Of a stretch of 64,000 nucleotides of DNA, positions 1 to 9,665 are shown one piece after another. Location: contig JAHDFM010000012.1 of assembly GCA_020628165.1 (NCBI GenBank), forward strand, positions 1 to 64,000. The letters are read 5' to 3'. How positions within the stretch are numbered: the stretch's first letter is position 1; each line of letters starts with the position of its first letter. Source of the stretch: Bdellovibrionales bacterium (GTDB lineage: Bacteria; Bdellovibrionota; Bdellovibrionia; Bdellovibrionales; UBA1609). Both the position numbers and the translations under genes were made by a program. The notes below the pieces were generated by a model. That model was not told where the DNA came from. It searched no databases and saw only the letters and a list, made by a program, of their open reading frames with translations.

Positions 1-217
1 CATCAACAAATTGCACAAGAAACCCTGTTTGTACGTTGGCTTTACGGTCTCCCCAGAGAGTGCCTGCTTTTGGGCTTTTATCTCCTCGAGCTGGGTTGAG
101 CTGCTCCCAGGGAACTTGAGCTACAGGAAGTAATTTAATATCATCGGGGTCGTTTTTAGACATTGTAGTGCAAGCGCTAATCAGTACTGACAATATAGAA
201 ATTAATAGTAGTTTCAT
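1..217 (-). CDS. DUF4437-like lipoprotein (3' part cut by window edge)
   Basis: The first 72 residues of a minus-strand protein are visible and the rest lies left of the window. It begins [16 protein letters not shown], a short lipoprotein signal with lipobox I-S-A-C16. The mature part contains [17 protein letters not shown] and [17 protein letters not shown], which I recognise as the opening of DUF4437 (cupin-like) proteins; this is a memory-based family match. An AAGGG-type ribosome binding site precedes the ATG. No function is known to me beyond the cupin-like fold. The gene reads away from the methyltransferase start region in the same direction and may be transcribed with it. Confidence 0.65.
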   Translation of the reverse strand, partial: MKLLLISILSVLISACTTMSKNDPDDIKLLPVAQVPWEQLNPARGDKSPKAGTLWGDRKANVQTGFLVQFVD

Positions 218-281
218 ATTTCTTACCCTTTAATGTTAAGTTTCATTCTAATAGTAATCACTTATTACTATAAGTTACAAA

Positions 282-1034
282 TTAAATCTTTTGAAACAAC
301 ATTGTTTTACCGTGGAATTTTAACTTTAAGCTTTGACCTTCAAAAATTTTATCATAAACGTTTTTCATGCGATTTAAAGTGACATTTTTTTGATCGTTGT
401 TTTGAATTTGAAAATTACTCCAAGTCATAATTAAGTTCATAAACTCTTCTTGGGTTAAGTTTAAATGATGTTCGTATTTAAATTCTTTCTGCAACTGAAA
501 ACTGACCTGTTGAGCCGCCTCAACTGTTGGGAATCGATCTCGACGACTGGCATTTGGTAAATGCTCATCAAAAAGCTCGCTGTGCATTTGCTGTTTATTC
601 GCGTCAGTAGAAATCTGACCATTAAAGCCATAACTATCTATGCACAGATAACCCTTATTTTTAAGAACTCTTCTTGCTTCGCTTAAGAATTTAACTTGCT
701 CGACCCAATGAAACCCCATTGAAATATTCACCAGCTCAAATTCACCAGGATTGAATGGTAAATTCTCAGCGGCTGCTTGTATGAACTCCAGTTGATAATT
801 TTTGTACGCCTCTTGTAGCATGGAGTTTGATAGGTCACAACCAACTACAGAGTTAGAGATTTCAGCAAGCGCACTGGTGGAATGCCCTGTCCCGCAAGCC
901 ACATCAAGCGCTCTGTCTACTTTTTTTCCAATATACTCATTGATCTGCGCAAATGGCATATGATGATATTGAGGCCTAAATTTAGAATAACGTTCAGATT
1001 CATTATTATTTACAAACGGATTTTCAACATTCAT
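282..1034 (-). CDS. Class I SAM-dependent methyltransferase
   Basis: A 250-residue cytoplasmic protein with the seven-strand SAM-methyltransferase fold. Motif I is ALDVACGTG at about residues 42-50, followed by an acidic residue in VVGCDLSNSML that should bind the ribose of SAM, and a later LVNISMGFHWV segment typical of Methyltransf_11/25 proteins. The substrate cannot be read from the sequence. I start at ATG 1034 rather than the upstream in-frame TTG at 1046, because GGTGG sits about six bases before this ATG. The 64 bases to the next gene downstream suggest possible co-transcription with the lipoprotein at 1-217. Confidence 0.8.
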   Translation of the reverse strand: MNVENPFVNNNESERYSKFRPQYHHMPFAQINEYIGKKVDRALDVACGTGHSTSALAEISNSVVGCDLSNSMLQEAYKNYQLEFIQAAAENLPFNPGEFELVNISMGFHWVEQVKFLSEARRVLKNKGYLCIDSYGFNGQISTDANKQQMHSELFDEHLPNASRRDRFPTVEAAQQVSFQLQKEFKYEHHLNLTQEEFMNLIMTWSNFQIQNNDQKNVTLNRMKNVYDKIFEGQSLKLKFHGKTMLFQKI

Positions 1035-1399
1035 TGGTGCCACCAAACTATTGAGTTTATATACTAATTATAATGAAACAAATATTAACATTTTTTACAA
1101 CACGACATTGTTTTTTTATCTTACAGAATTAGAAAATTTATATTGCTCTGCAACGTAAGGCCAAATGCCTTAAGCATATATCCATCTAAGTATTTCTAAA
1201 TGTGTATAGAATTAATAATAAAAAATTTAATTCAAAAAGCTGGTATTGTGTGATTGATAATTCTTATGGAACTGACATTCTTAACATTGATTCAGTTTAG
1301 TGTTTAATTAATTGTAAATTGTAACCATAATCTACAGATAAAGAACCTCTAGAAACAAACTTAACTTACTAATTTTAAAATACTGCCAATTCTAATAAA
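1035..1399. other. Intergenic, AT-rich, no gene seen
   Basis: This 365-base AT-rich stretch holds no convincing open frame, RNA gene or strong hairpin. It must contain the promoter of the methyltransferase gene and the end of the transcript of the pectate-lyase-like gene, which would make it the leader between two same-strand genes. I cannot place a promoter with confidence. Confidence 0.6.
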
Positions 1400-2755
1400 T
1401 TATTTACAATGCTCTATACTTGAATTGCCTCGACCTGAACCCGCTGTTTTTAGCACGTAAGACATCACTTGCTCTGTTGGCAATAGGTCGTATGAGTAAT
1501 CAATTAAAAAAGGCTGTGGTTTATTCGGGTTAATGGAGCCACGAGATGAAGCCCCATCAATAAATTTTTCATTAACAGAGTAAATATGACCAACTGGATA
1601 ATCATCTCTCCCTTTAGCATTTGAGTTGTCACCCCTTTGTGCTTTAGATCCAACACCATTGGTAGCCCTTGTTGCAGAATATACATTATTTTCAGCTATG
1701 ATTTGGGAACCACCAACAGCATTCATACCACTAGTTTCAAACTTCTGAATGACAGAATTAAATACGTGCCCAGATGTTCCAGCAGAGAAGCGAGGGTTTC
1801 TAGATTTAGCTTCTAACAAACTAGAGTGAACAGTAACAAAACATTCACTGCCTTTCCCTGCCAAAACAACATCAGTGAAATTAGCGTTTTGTCCACAAAT
1901 AAGACCTTTTGTTGTATTATAGACATGATAAGACGAAACGGTCACAAAATTTGCAGTATCTTCAGCATCTGACCTTCCAATACCTATGCCCTCATCTGTT
2001 GAACGAGTCACCGATAATTGATTAAGCCAATAGTGATCACCACGACGTACAAAAATTCCTGCCATTTTATTTTCACCATCCACCGTCAACCCATGGACAA
2101 TGGTATTCCCACCATTAAATAGTAAGATCGCACCAGATGTACCTTTAGAAGAAGGAGAAATTGTTATTTTATTGCTCTTGCCATCAGTTCCTCTTCCGTC
2201 AATCGTTAAGTTACCAGCGGAGTGATATAAGGTTCTGTCTATACGAATAGTTCCACCACGAAGTTTATCATCAAAAATAATCCAATTAGGTTTTGAAGAG
2301 GACATCGCTTCACGAAGAGAGCCTGGTCCGCTGTCGTTTAAATTTGTAACTAAAGTGTACTTATCTGATTTAAAGCCTCCGGTTGTATTTCGTCCGTATC
2401 CTACACGATTTAAACTTGAAAGCAGAGAGACCTTCCTGTCAACTTGACAATCTTGTCCACTGCCTTGGTTATCTAACTCAAGAGAAACATCGTTTAAACT
2501 CTGATCAATGGTGCTATTATTCGTTGTTGGTTGTTCGTTGACGGTGCTGTTAAAATTTTCTAGATCATCAGGCATAGAGGATGAACTGTCACCCTCTTTG
2601 GTTGAGTCTTTTGAAGTATCAACAGCCGTAGAGTTTTCTGATCGACTGATAGATTGAGTTTCAAAGCCACTGCCACAGTTTTGAAATAACAATAAACAAA
2701 CAATTAGAACAATGCCAATATAAAATTGTTTGAAATTAATTTTAAGCCCTCGCAT
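1400..2755 (-). CDS. Lipoprotein with pectate-lyase (PL1)-like beta-helix
   Basis: A 451-residue exported protein. The N-terminus is a hydrophobic segment ending LLLFQNC27, an atypical lipobox with N before the Cys that I associate with Bdellovibrio lipoproteins. A Ser/Thr/Asn-rich linker runs to about residue 110. Then come family-1 polysaccharide lyase hallmarks: YTLVTNLNDSGPGSLREAM, IIFDDKLRGGTIRIDRTL and LTIDGRGTDG near the start of the helix, and later VTVHSSLLEAKSRNPRF, where the Arg of RNPR matches the catalytic Arg region of pectate lyases. Activity is plausible but the substrate need not be pectin. No operon partner is evident; about 200 bases separate it from the next gene upstream. 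Confidence 0.75.
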   Translation of the reverse strand: MRGLKINFKQFYIGIVLIVCLLLFQNCGSGFETQSISRSENSTAVDTSKDSTKEGDSSSSMPDDLENFNSTVNEQPTTNNSTIDQSLNDVSLELDNQGSGQDCQVDRKVSLLSSLNRVGYGRNTTGGFKSDKYTLVTNLNDSGPGSLREAMSSSKPNWIIFDDKLRGGTIRIDRTLYHSAGNLTIDGRGTDGKSNKITISPSSKGTSGAILLFNGGNTIVHGLTVDGENKMAGIFVRRGDHYWLNQLSVTRSTDEGIGIGRSDAEDTANFVTVSSYHVYNTTKGLICGQNANFTDVVLAGKGSECFVTVHSSLLEAKSRNPRFSAGTSGHVFNSVIQKFETSGMNAVGGSQIIAENNVYSATRATNGVGSKAQRGDNSNAKGRDDYPVGHIYSVNEKFIDGASSRGSINPNKPQPFLIDYSYDLLPTEQVMSYVLKTAGSGRGNSSIEHCK

Positions 2756-2959
2756 GTAATAATATTACTTTAACATAAGACACAAGTTTAAAGGTAATAC
2801 CTAATGATATCAAAATAAGCTACTTGCGTATTAATTTGATACACTTAGAAGTCTGCTGAATATAACGATAAAGAATAAATTATCTCAAAAAAATACAGTT
2901 GGAATTAAGGTCATGAATACTTTAATTTTATAAAACACTTCACGCCTATATCAAATTTA

Positions 2960-3988
2960 TTAATTTACAAAACAAGCACTGGCTCTTTCTGTACTAAATT
3001 TTGGATCTTGAATAGGAGCAGCATGTCCGTTGATGGAATTACTGTCGGCATCAAAGTATGGTGGAGAACTCACTGCATTAGTAGTAATGTTCACAAAACT
3101 TAATGCTGACGAGAAACTTGCATAAGAAGAGTCCTCAACTGTTAGAAATGCTTTAATATTTGATTTACTCATCACAAAATTACTGTCTAGCAACCAGTCC
3201 GCCATATTTTCTGCAGGAACACTTGGTACTGAATCTGCCACGTCGTAAGTTCCGCCGAGCACACACACATTTCTAGCACCAAAATTTTTTCCTATGTACA
3301 AAGCATGTCCAGAGCCTTGCGAGTGTCCTCCCAAATAAAGCCGTGACCAATTCAAGGTTGAGCCTGACACAAAATTTTGCGGAAAGTTAAAACCATTGCT
3401 TTCAAAGTACTCTATGATTTTTATGATGCGAGTTTCAATACTATCAGCTACGTTCACAGTAGTTACAGAGCTTTCATCAGTGCCTTTAATCTTTTCAAGC
3501 CGAACTTTGCCGGCACAATTATCAACGGTTGTATTCCCTGCACATTCATCACTGCTATTGACAGCAAACCTATTATTATAAGCTGGTTGAATCATGATAT
3601 ATCCTGAACTCAGTGACTCTTCTAAAAAGGTTAATGAACCAAACTCACTGCTTGATACGCTGTAAGGTCTGCCAAACGTTCCTGTGAAATGAACATAAAC
3701 ATTTTGAGGATTGAAGTTATTTTTTGGAAATGCTATGGCATGATAACCAAACCCTAAGAGAGCATCACCACCAGACGGGCCAGCAACATCCATAGCTAAT
3801 GGGTCAATGCGTGACGGCTGTAGTGCACAAATAAAACCGTCAGGCAGATCAAGGAAATGGTCACAGAGGGCACTGCTTGGTTGTGAATATGTATAAGTAC
3901 TGCCTGGATCTGTGTTTGAATCACTGTCTTTGCAAGATAGCAAAGTCATCATCAAAACTATAATAATACAGTTTAAAATATTTGCCAT
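2960..3988 (-). CDS. Lipoprotein with alpha/beta-hydrolase-like GHSQG motif
   Basis: A 342-residue predicted lipoprotein with signal MANILNCIIIVLMMTLLSC and lipobox L-L-S-C19. The body has an alpha/beta-hydrolase nucleophile elbow, G221-H-S223-Q-G225, in the context LYLGGHSQGSGHAL, and a late His in NSINGHAAPIQD that could complete a triad. Several Cys pairs (ECAGNTTVDNCAG) suggest disulfides outside the cytoplasm. The overall pattern resembles the BPSS1187-type hydrolase-like family, a match from memory. The substrate is unknown. The gene stands alone, divergent from the phospholipase D-like gene. Confidence 0.65.
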   Translation of the reverse strand: MANILNCIIIVLMMTLLSCKDSDSNTDPGSTYTYSQPSSALCDHFLDLPDGFICALQPSRIDPLAMDVAGPSGGDALLGFGYHAIAFPKNNFNPQNVYVHFTGTFGRPYSVSSSEFGSLTFLEESLSSGYIMIQPAYNNRFAVNSSDECAGNTTVDNCAGKVRLEKIKGTDESSVTTVNVADSIETRIIKIIEYFESNGFNFPQNFVSGSTLNWSRLYLGGHSQGSGHALYIGKNFGARNVCVLGGTYDVADSVPSVPAENMADWLLDSNFVMSKSNIKAFLTVEDSSYASFSSALSFVNITTNAVSSPPYFDADSNSINGHAAPIQDPKFSTERASACFVN

Positions 3989-4338
3989 ATAACTGTATCG
4001 GCAAACGTATTCACTAACTTAAGAGGTGAATATTATTTATATTTTACCAGAGCATAAAGGTGTTTCGAGATAGAATTTCAAAAGTATATATTCTGATTTT
4101 GCCTGTATTCTACATGGCAAAGGTTTGAATTTTTTGTTTAAAGAGTTAAGTGTAAGCAGTCTTATTTGCGATATAATAATTATAAATTTCTATATAATAT
4201 TTATAACAACCACCTATCTCCAGCTTAATAACTAAGCAGTTGTGTTAAAATAAGACATTAGTTTCAATCACAGTCGACTTTCTATCTTAGTTTTTTCACC
4301 TAGAATTTTATCGAGTGCAAAATCATGAAGGAAAAAAC
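3989..4338. other. Divergent intergenic region
   Basis: The 350 bases between the divergent hydrolase-like lipoprotein and phospholipase D-like genes are extremely AT-rich and contain no gene. TATAAT-like hexamers occur at 4172-4177 and 4193-4198, but neither has a convincing -35 box at 17 bases. The region should hold promoters for both flanking genes. Confidence 0.5.
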
Positions 4339-6993
4339 ATGTCTAAAAAATTGAGCCTTTTTATTTTAATAGTATCATTATTAATGAGCTTGAACGTTTT
4401 TGCTGGCAGCTACACAGTTGAAAACAAGTTAAACAAATCTGAACTATGGACTGGACAGACAGAGGAAAGCTTTCAACAATACATCCAAAAATATAACTCC
4501 CCATTTATATATCAAGACAATCGCCAGTCTTTTGATGCCCGTCTCAAGCTACTTGATCAATTGCCCAAGGGCTCTTATGCCAAGGTATTGTCTTTTGTTT
4601 TTCACAACAGTCCAACCACTCGAGAGCTTGCAGCCCATTTATGTGCCGCCGCTCAAAGAGGAGTGAACGTTGACTTCATGGTTGAAAGTAAAAACGGTGA
4701 TCGCCCAGGAATTCCCGATTTATTTGACGGCGATGATGACAAAAAGATCAACGAAGAGGTTTATCAGTTTTTAGCAAACTGTGGAGTGAATGTTGGAGTC
4801 CACAACCACATTCCAGACATCACAACTGTTAAATTAATGAGTTTTTTTAAAACAGTTTCACCTTCATTTCTGCTTGGATCAAAAAAACCACACGATAGCT
4901 ATTCAAAGTTATTTGAAGGCACCTATAATCTACACATGATCATTAAAGATCATTTCAAGGATGAGTTTGCTCAGGCCTTCGAACCAGTTTTTGCAGAGCT
5001 AGCAGTTATTAAAGATAGAAAAATAAAAGAAATTAAAGAGCACTACTCGAGAGAAAATATCTCAAAAATGGTGAGCAAAAATGCTAGAGAACACCACAAA
5101 AAATTTCTAAAATTGCTCGAAGAAGGCAAGGAAATTAACAATAGGACACTGCCACAAAGGTTGCCCCGCAATTTAGAAGCCACTTATCTATTTCACGAAG
5201 GGCGAAGAAAAATACTTGCTCTAACAAATACATATGAAAACTTTAAAAGTAAGCTAATCAAATTGGCCATCGAAGGGCTTTTGCTGAAAGTAAAAGGCAA
5301 CACTGAAAAAAGTAGTTTGTTAGAAATTGGACTCGTAGATCTGTTGCTCGCAAGTGGCCTGCACGAGGTCAAAAGCGAAACTCTCAAAAATGCTATCAAT
5401 GATTTGATGAAAAGATTTCGTGAGAATGAAGAGCTCTACAGCGCTTACTGGGTTGCACACAGAGCTAATCGACTAAATCACAGAAAACTTTTTTATGTTG
5501 AATCACCGAATCAAGAAGATGCATGCATTGTATTGGGTGGTCGAAACTTAGGAGATCATTACCTTGCCAATCATCATGACTCACATTTAGATTCTGATAT
5601 TCTTTACTGTAACCATCACGGCAAGCAAGTTGAAAATGTGATTTCTGAAGCCAAGGAGTCTTTTGAACAGTACACGTGGTCTGGGTATCAAATCGACGTC
5701 ACACATCAGTTTTATCAACTCAACAATTATGATGACTACTCTCAACCAAGTGACGAAGATGTTTACCCAGATTACACCAACTTTGATCTGCAGCAGTTTT
5801 GGCTTGAACATGACCAAGGTAATATCATAAGTAGAATTTTTCCAAACCCTAAATACAACTTTGAATTTCTTTATCTAGCTAAAGGACATGCCCCAAGTTT
5901 CAGCGGCACCGTTCAGAACACCGTTAACATTGACACTGAAAAAACTGATGAGGATGAAAAACACCCTAATGCAGAAATTCCAAATATAAAAGTTGAACAA
6001 AACGAAGAGCCCGTCTTTGGCAACAGTTTAGCACAAGCCTACGATTGGGAGTTTCTCAGAACAGATTGGGATTCTTATCGCGCCCCTGACTACGACGAGG
6101 TCAGAAACCGTTTGTATGAATATATGGAAAATGAGAAGGCCCATATATTTATTGAGTCAGCTTATGTAGAACTAGATGAAAGAGGGCGTAATATACTCGA
6201 GCAAGCTCTACAGAGAGGTGTTGATGTTGATATCATAACTAACAGTATTTTTATTTCTGATGCCGGTTCAAAGGCCATTCGCTTATTGAGTGGGCAATGG
6301 ATTAAGGAGCTTGTTACAAACTACGGAAAATTAGCTAAAAACAAAAACAGCCAATATGGAGATTTTAACATTCGCTTCACAACTCTTGCCGGTGGACATA
6401 TGATTCACTTCAAAGGGGCTAGTTTTGCCTGTCAAAGTGACGGCACTCAATACTATAGAACATCAATCATTGGTTCACACAACTATCACTCACGCTCTGG
6501 GTATTCTGATAAAGAACACGCCCTCACTTGGAAAGAAGCTCCTAGTAGTGATTGCTTAAGTAAAGTTGCAGACAGTGTCAGTGAAGACCAAATGGTAAGC
6601 TCTAACACTGCAAAAAATTTATTTGAATTGCGCGAAGAGTATTACGCTAAATTAAACGATCAAAAGCTCAAAGAGCATGAAGACGTCATTGCAACACTCC
6701 AGGGCAAAAGTAAACTCACAGAAGTAGAACAAAATTTACTCAAAGCCAACCCGAAACTGCTTGAGAACTACACCAGCATGTACTTTGAAATTGAAGATGC
6801 AATTCTATCTGGAAAATTAACTGGAACTCGTTTGGAGCTTGCTGAATCCATGCAAATTGTGATCTTCGGTAACGAAAAATACGACCGTACAGAAAATCAC
6901 AACCCTGAATTTAAGTCTGGAGAAAATTTCTCTAAGCTTTTAGAGGTGCTCAGAGATGGTGGAGCTCATGACCTGTTCGGCTACCTTCTGTAG
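4339..6993 (+). CDS. Exported phospholipase D-like protein with two HKD-type motifs
   Basis: An 884-residue protein with a Sec signal peptide (MSKKLSLFILIVSLLMSLNVFAG). Two PLD half-sites are visible. The first is H381-R-K383 followed by IVLGGRNLGDHY. The second is H690-F-K692 followed by IIGSHNYHSRS. In both, the stretch between HxK and the G-G/S-x-N part is longer than in the classical HxKx4Dx6GSxN motif. Between them lie a charged helical region (about residues 220-350) and a linker. It should act outside the inner membrane on a phosphodiester such as a phospholipid head group; the real substrate is unknown. The ATG at 4339 is chosen over the GTG at 4315 because AAGGA sits just upstream and the signal peptide begins there. 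Confidence 0.8.
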   Translation: MSKKLSLFILIVSLLMSLNVFAGSYTVENKLNKSELWTGQTEESFQQYIQKYNSPFIYQDNRQSFDARLKLLDQLPKGSYAKVLSFVFHNSPTTRELAAHLCAAAQRGVNVDFMVESKNGDRPGIPDLFDGDDDKKINEEVYQFLANCGVNVGVHNHIPDITTVKLMSFFKTVSPSFLLGSKKPHDSYSKLFEGTYNLHMIIKDHFKDEFAQAFEPVFAELAVIKDRKIKEIKEHYSRENISKMVSKNAREHHKKFLKLLEEGKEINNRTLPQRLPRNLEATYLFHEGRRKILALTNTYENFKSKLIKLAIEGLLLKVKGNTEKSSLLEIGLVDLLLASGLHEVKSETLKNAINDLMKRFRENEELYSAYWVAHRANRLNHRKLFYVESPNQEDACIVLGGRNLGDHYLANHHDSHLDSDILYCNHHGKQVENVISEAKESFEQYTWSGYQIDVTHQFYQLNNYDDYSQPSDEDVYPDYTNFDLQQFWLEHDQGNIISRIFPNPKYNFEFLYLAKGHAPSFSGTVQNTVNIDTEKTDEDEKHPNAEIPNIKVEQNEEPVFGNSLAQAYDWEFLRTDWDSYRAPDYDEVRNRLYEYMENEKAHIFIESAYVELDERGRNILEQALQRGVDVDIITNSIFISDAGSKAIRLLSGQWIKELVTNYGKLAKNKNSQYGDFNIRFTTLAGGHMIHFKGASFACQSDGTQYYRTSIIGSHNYHSRSGYSDKEHALTWKEAPSSDCLSKVADSVSEDQMVSSNTAKNLFELREEYYAKLNDQKLKEHEDVIATLQGKSKLTEVEQNLLKANPKLLENYTSMYFEIEDAILSGKLTGTRLELAESMQIVIFGNEKYDRTENHNPEFKSGENFSKLLEVLRDGGAHDLFGYLL

Positions 6994-7032
6994 ACAATTA
7001 AAAGGGCAAGCCATTTGGCCCTCAAATATCTT

Positions 7033-7060
7033 TAGCTACAGCCTGTCTGTAGCTATTTCT
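7033..7060 (+). terminator. Terminator-like hairpin after the PLD gene
   Basis: A perfect 9-bp stem, TAGCTACAG with CTGTAGCTA, encloses a 5-base loop and is followed by TTTCT. A smaller GGGC/GCCC hairpin lies just before it at about 7003-7022. Position and shape fit termination of the PLD transcript. Confidence 0.6.
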
Positions 7061-7204
7061 CATTCCCTATAATTAAATATTGTATTTGCTCTTGGTTTAA
7101 TAAATACTGTTTTGATCTAGTAGAGAAAATTCTTACTTCAATCAGGTTTTCACCTTTGATAAAGTTAAGCTTTGCGATAACCACAGTTATAAAAAATATT
7201 AAGC

Positions 7205-8224
7205 TTATTTTTCTAAAAAATCATCGTGCCCTGGAATATTTTCAGGCATAGGTTCTATTTGATTAACACCTAAATGCAAAATTCTAGTTCCAGCATCACA
7301 ATTAGGATTTATACTTTTTCCAATAACGACACCTGACTTATCTGCTTTGATCTCTTCTTTTACTTCACCGAATACATTATAAACTCTAGCAATGACTTGC
7401 CCAACTTGAATTTCGTCCGCTAATTTAGGAAAAACATCAAGGATGCCTCCTTTTTTAGAATAAATCCAATAAGAGTGATCACAAATTGTGGCATTATGAA
7501 TTAAATCTTTAACTTCACCTTCAAGCATTTTTAAATGGATTAAAGTGTTTTTGATTCCGTCCAAGGTCTCATCAACCAAAGAGTGTTGAAATGTATTTGG
7601 GTTACCAATTTCAATTGTGATTGCAGCAATGCCATTTTCATTCGCCCAACCCCTTAGAGTTCCTTCTTCATCATATTTTTGAACTATGATTTGAGGGTTT
7701 TGAAGATAAGCGAGAGTTCTTGTATCTTCTTTTTCTAAGTCTGCTCGAATGTATAAACTATTAACCCTTCCAGGACTAGCTGTATGCAAATCCAATAAGT
7801 AATTAAACTGACTTACGATTTTAGACGTAAAGTAGTGAGCATACAATTTACTAGATGCCCCAGTTGGACTCCCTGGCATTATCCTGTTTAAATCAACATT
7901 GTCAGAAAATACTCTTTGATTCATTAAAAATGCAGGTACATTACTTATAGGTATCATCACTAAGGTTCCGTTTAACTCAAGTGGATCAACATCATTTATC
8001 AATTTAAAAATTGTAGACGTCCCATTGAGTTCATTGCCATGTACAGCAGCTGTAATTCCTAAAGTGGGTCCCTCATTTTTACCTTTAACAATAATTATTG
8101 GCAGTTTCCAAGGAACCCCCAAAGAATTATCTGTTAAATGAATATAGGCTCTATGAACTTTTCCATTTTCAAATTCATCTAAGGCTAAGTCTTCTTTTGT
8201 TTTAAAAACTATAACTTCATTCAT
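7205..8224 (-). CDS. AstE/AspA-type zinc-dependent deacylase (M14-like)
   Basis: A 339-residue protein of the succinylglutamate desuccinylase/aspartoacylase family. Zinc ligands are visible as H62-G-N-E65 (AAVHGNELNG) and H147 (LLDLHTASPGR). The substrate-binding Arg motif is NVDLNR, and ITIEIGNP supplies the late Glu. The last third looks like the barrel-sandwich tail of this family (GGILDVFPKLADEIQVGQ). It hydrolyses an amide on an acylated amino acid or a peptide C-terminus, but the natural substrate cannot be told. The first ATG after the upstream gene's stop (8224) is used; an in-frame TTG at 8254 would overlap that gene. It lies directly behind the ATP-grasp-like gene, so the two probably form an operon. 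Confidence 0.8.
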   Translation of the reverse strand: MNEVIVFKTKEDLALDEFENGKVHRAYIHLTDNSLGVPWKLPIIIVKGKNEGPTLGITAAVHGNELNGTSTIFKLINDVDPLELNGTLVMIPISNVPAFLMNQRVFSDNVDLNRIMPGSPTGASSKLYAHYFTSKIVSQFNYLLDLHTASPGRVNSLYIRADLEKEDTRTLAYLQNPQIIVQKYDEEGTLRGWANENGIAAITIEIGNPNTFQHSLVDETLDGIKNTLIHLKMLEGEVKDLIHNATICDHSYWIYSKKGGILDVFPKLADEIQVGQVIARVYNVFGEVKEEIKADKSGVVIGKSINPNCDAGTRILHLGVNQIEPMPENIPGHDDFLEK

Positions 8225-8234
8225 ATTTTCATAC

Positions 8235-9665
8235 CTACTTAATGATCTCTTCAATTAATGATTTATCGTTATCTAGTGACTTAAAAAGCTTCATCCTAAA
8301 ACCACCCTTAGAATTTATTAAAGTTTGAGCCATTTTATCAATAGCGATAATTGTTAAAACTGTTTGGATGTAAGCCTCTACCAAGTCATCAATACCAAGA
8401 CCCAAAGAGTTAAAGTCTTTTCTATCCATGAGTAGTAACCTGGATGTTTCTGAATCCCATTGATTTTCTGCTAATTTAACAGATAAGTTGGTTCCTAACA
8501 CTTCCCAGCTTGAGGTTTTTAAGTCTGCCTCTAAAGGTCTTCTTGCCCTCCTTGCATATAAAGCGCAAGGCAACAAACCCGATTTTGAAGCACAAACCAT
8601 CATACGCAAATCAGTTATATAAATGTTTCCTTTTAAATTTGGAACTGTCCCCACATGGAAATATTTTCCATGTTGACTAGTTGAACTCCAATTATAATGT
8701 CCTATCAAACTCTGTACTATAAACTGATCATAAGCATACTCACCACTCATAAAGCTATCTAACTCTTCATCACTCGTAATCGTCCAAACGCCTTGACCCG
8801 CATTTGAATATGGGTTTTTAACAACGGCTTTCCCGCCGAAACGATTAACCCATAAAGGAATCTCTAATTTACTCACATCTTTAATTGTTTCTGGCATTTG
8901 AATTTTTAAACCAGAATCTGCAAGATCAGAATTATATAACTCATATGCTTTGTTTGCTAATAGCTTATTTCTACCTCCGGACAAGCAAACTAAAATGGAG
9001 TTAAAAATAAATGTTTTAGTTATAATAGGAATTCTATTCCACGGCTTTTGGGTTACATACCTAAAAGCTGCCCTTATAGGAACAGTCTCTCCATCTGAGC
9101 AACTTACATGCATGACTCCATCTTTAAAATCAATAGATTGAGTTTCATTATCATAGTGCGGAACTAAATATACTTTTTCACCTGTCATGTCGGATAAAGT
9201 CTGTGCATAACCTGAAGTTTCCATATAGTTTTTGTCATAAATAACTGCCAAACTTCCTTTTGGCAGCTTTTTCTTTTTCTTAAGAGCTGGCAGAAACGTA
9301 TTTTCAATTAAAAATTTATAACCTCTGTGTTCATCATAATCAGTACGTGGAGGCATAGACTTCTGACCAGAAGGACATGAGTTGGTTTCCAAAACAACCA
9401 TCCTTCTATTGCCCATTTCTGTTGTCACATAAAATAAGTCAGATCCACCCCAAAAAAAATGTTTGGGATTGTAAGAAAGTGACTTAAACAAAGTATCCTC
9501 ATTTACTTGTGGATTTAAATGTAAATATCTTTTTATGATTCTGCTTTTATCCAAATTAAAAAAATGATTTACAATCGGGTGTAATTGGGAGTTCAACGCT
9601 TTCGGATAAAAATGATTATCCTGCTCAAAGTTATTTGGCTCAATAATTTCAATATTTTTTTTCAT
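8235..9665 (-). CDS. Putative ATP-grasp-like ligase
   Basis: A 476-residue protein that I do not recognise as a named enzyme. It has a glycine-rich loop VVKNPYSNAGQGVW (about 281-294) and a T351-D-L-R354-M-M-V segment, both in the order and spacing of ATP-grasp folds. A typical metal-binding E-x-N is not clear after the DLR element (only G-T-N393), while an E93-T-N95-S-C-P-S-G-Q motif occurs near the N-terminus. It could be a divergent or rearranged ATP-grasp ligase that joins a carboxylate to an amine. The next gene encodes an amidohydrolase of the AstE/AspA type, so the pair may make and trim an acylated amino acid or small peptide. Family assignment is inference. Confidence 0.55.
   Translation of the reverse strand: MKKNIEIIEPNNFEQDNHFYPKALNSQLHPIVNHFFNLDKSRIIKRYLHLNPQVNEDTLFKSLSYNPKHFFWGGSDLFYVTTEMGNRRMVVLETNSCPSGQKSMPPRTDYDEHRGYKFLIENTFLPALKKKKKLPKGSLAVIYDKNYMETSGYAQTLSDMTGEKVYLVPHYDNETQSIDFKDGVMHVSCSDGETVPIRAAFRYVTQKPWNRIPIITKTFIFNSILVCLSGGRNKLLANKAYELYNSDLADSGLKIQMPETIKDVSKLEIPLWVNRFGGKAVVKNPYSNAGQGVWTITSDEELDSFMSGEYAYDQFIVQSLIGHYNWSSTSQHGKYFHVGTVPNLKGNIYITDLRMMVCASKSGLLPCALYARRARRPLEADLKTSSWEVLGTNLSVKLAENQWDSETSRLLLMDRKDFNSLGLGIDDLVEAYIQTVLTIIAIDKMAQTLINSKGGFRMKLFKSLDNDKSLIEEIIK

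Noticed and set aside
4315-4338. GTG start eight codons upstream of the PLD-like gene
   Set aside because: The ribosome binding site and the signal peptide both begin at the ATG 4339; the GTG would place charged residues ahead of the signal.
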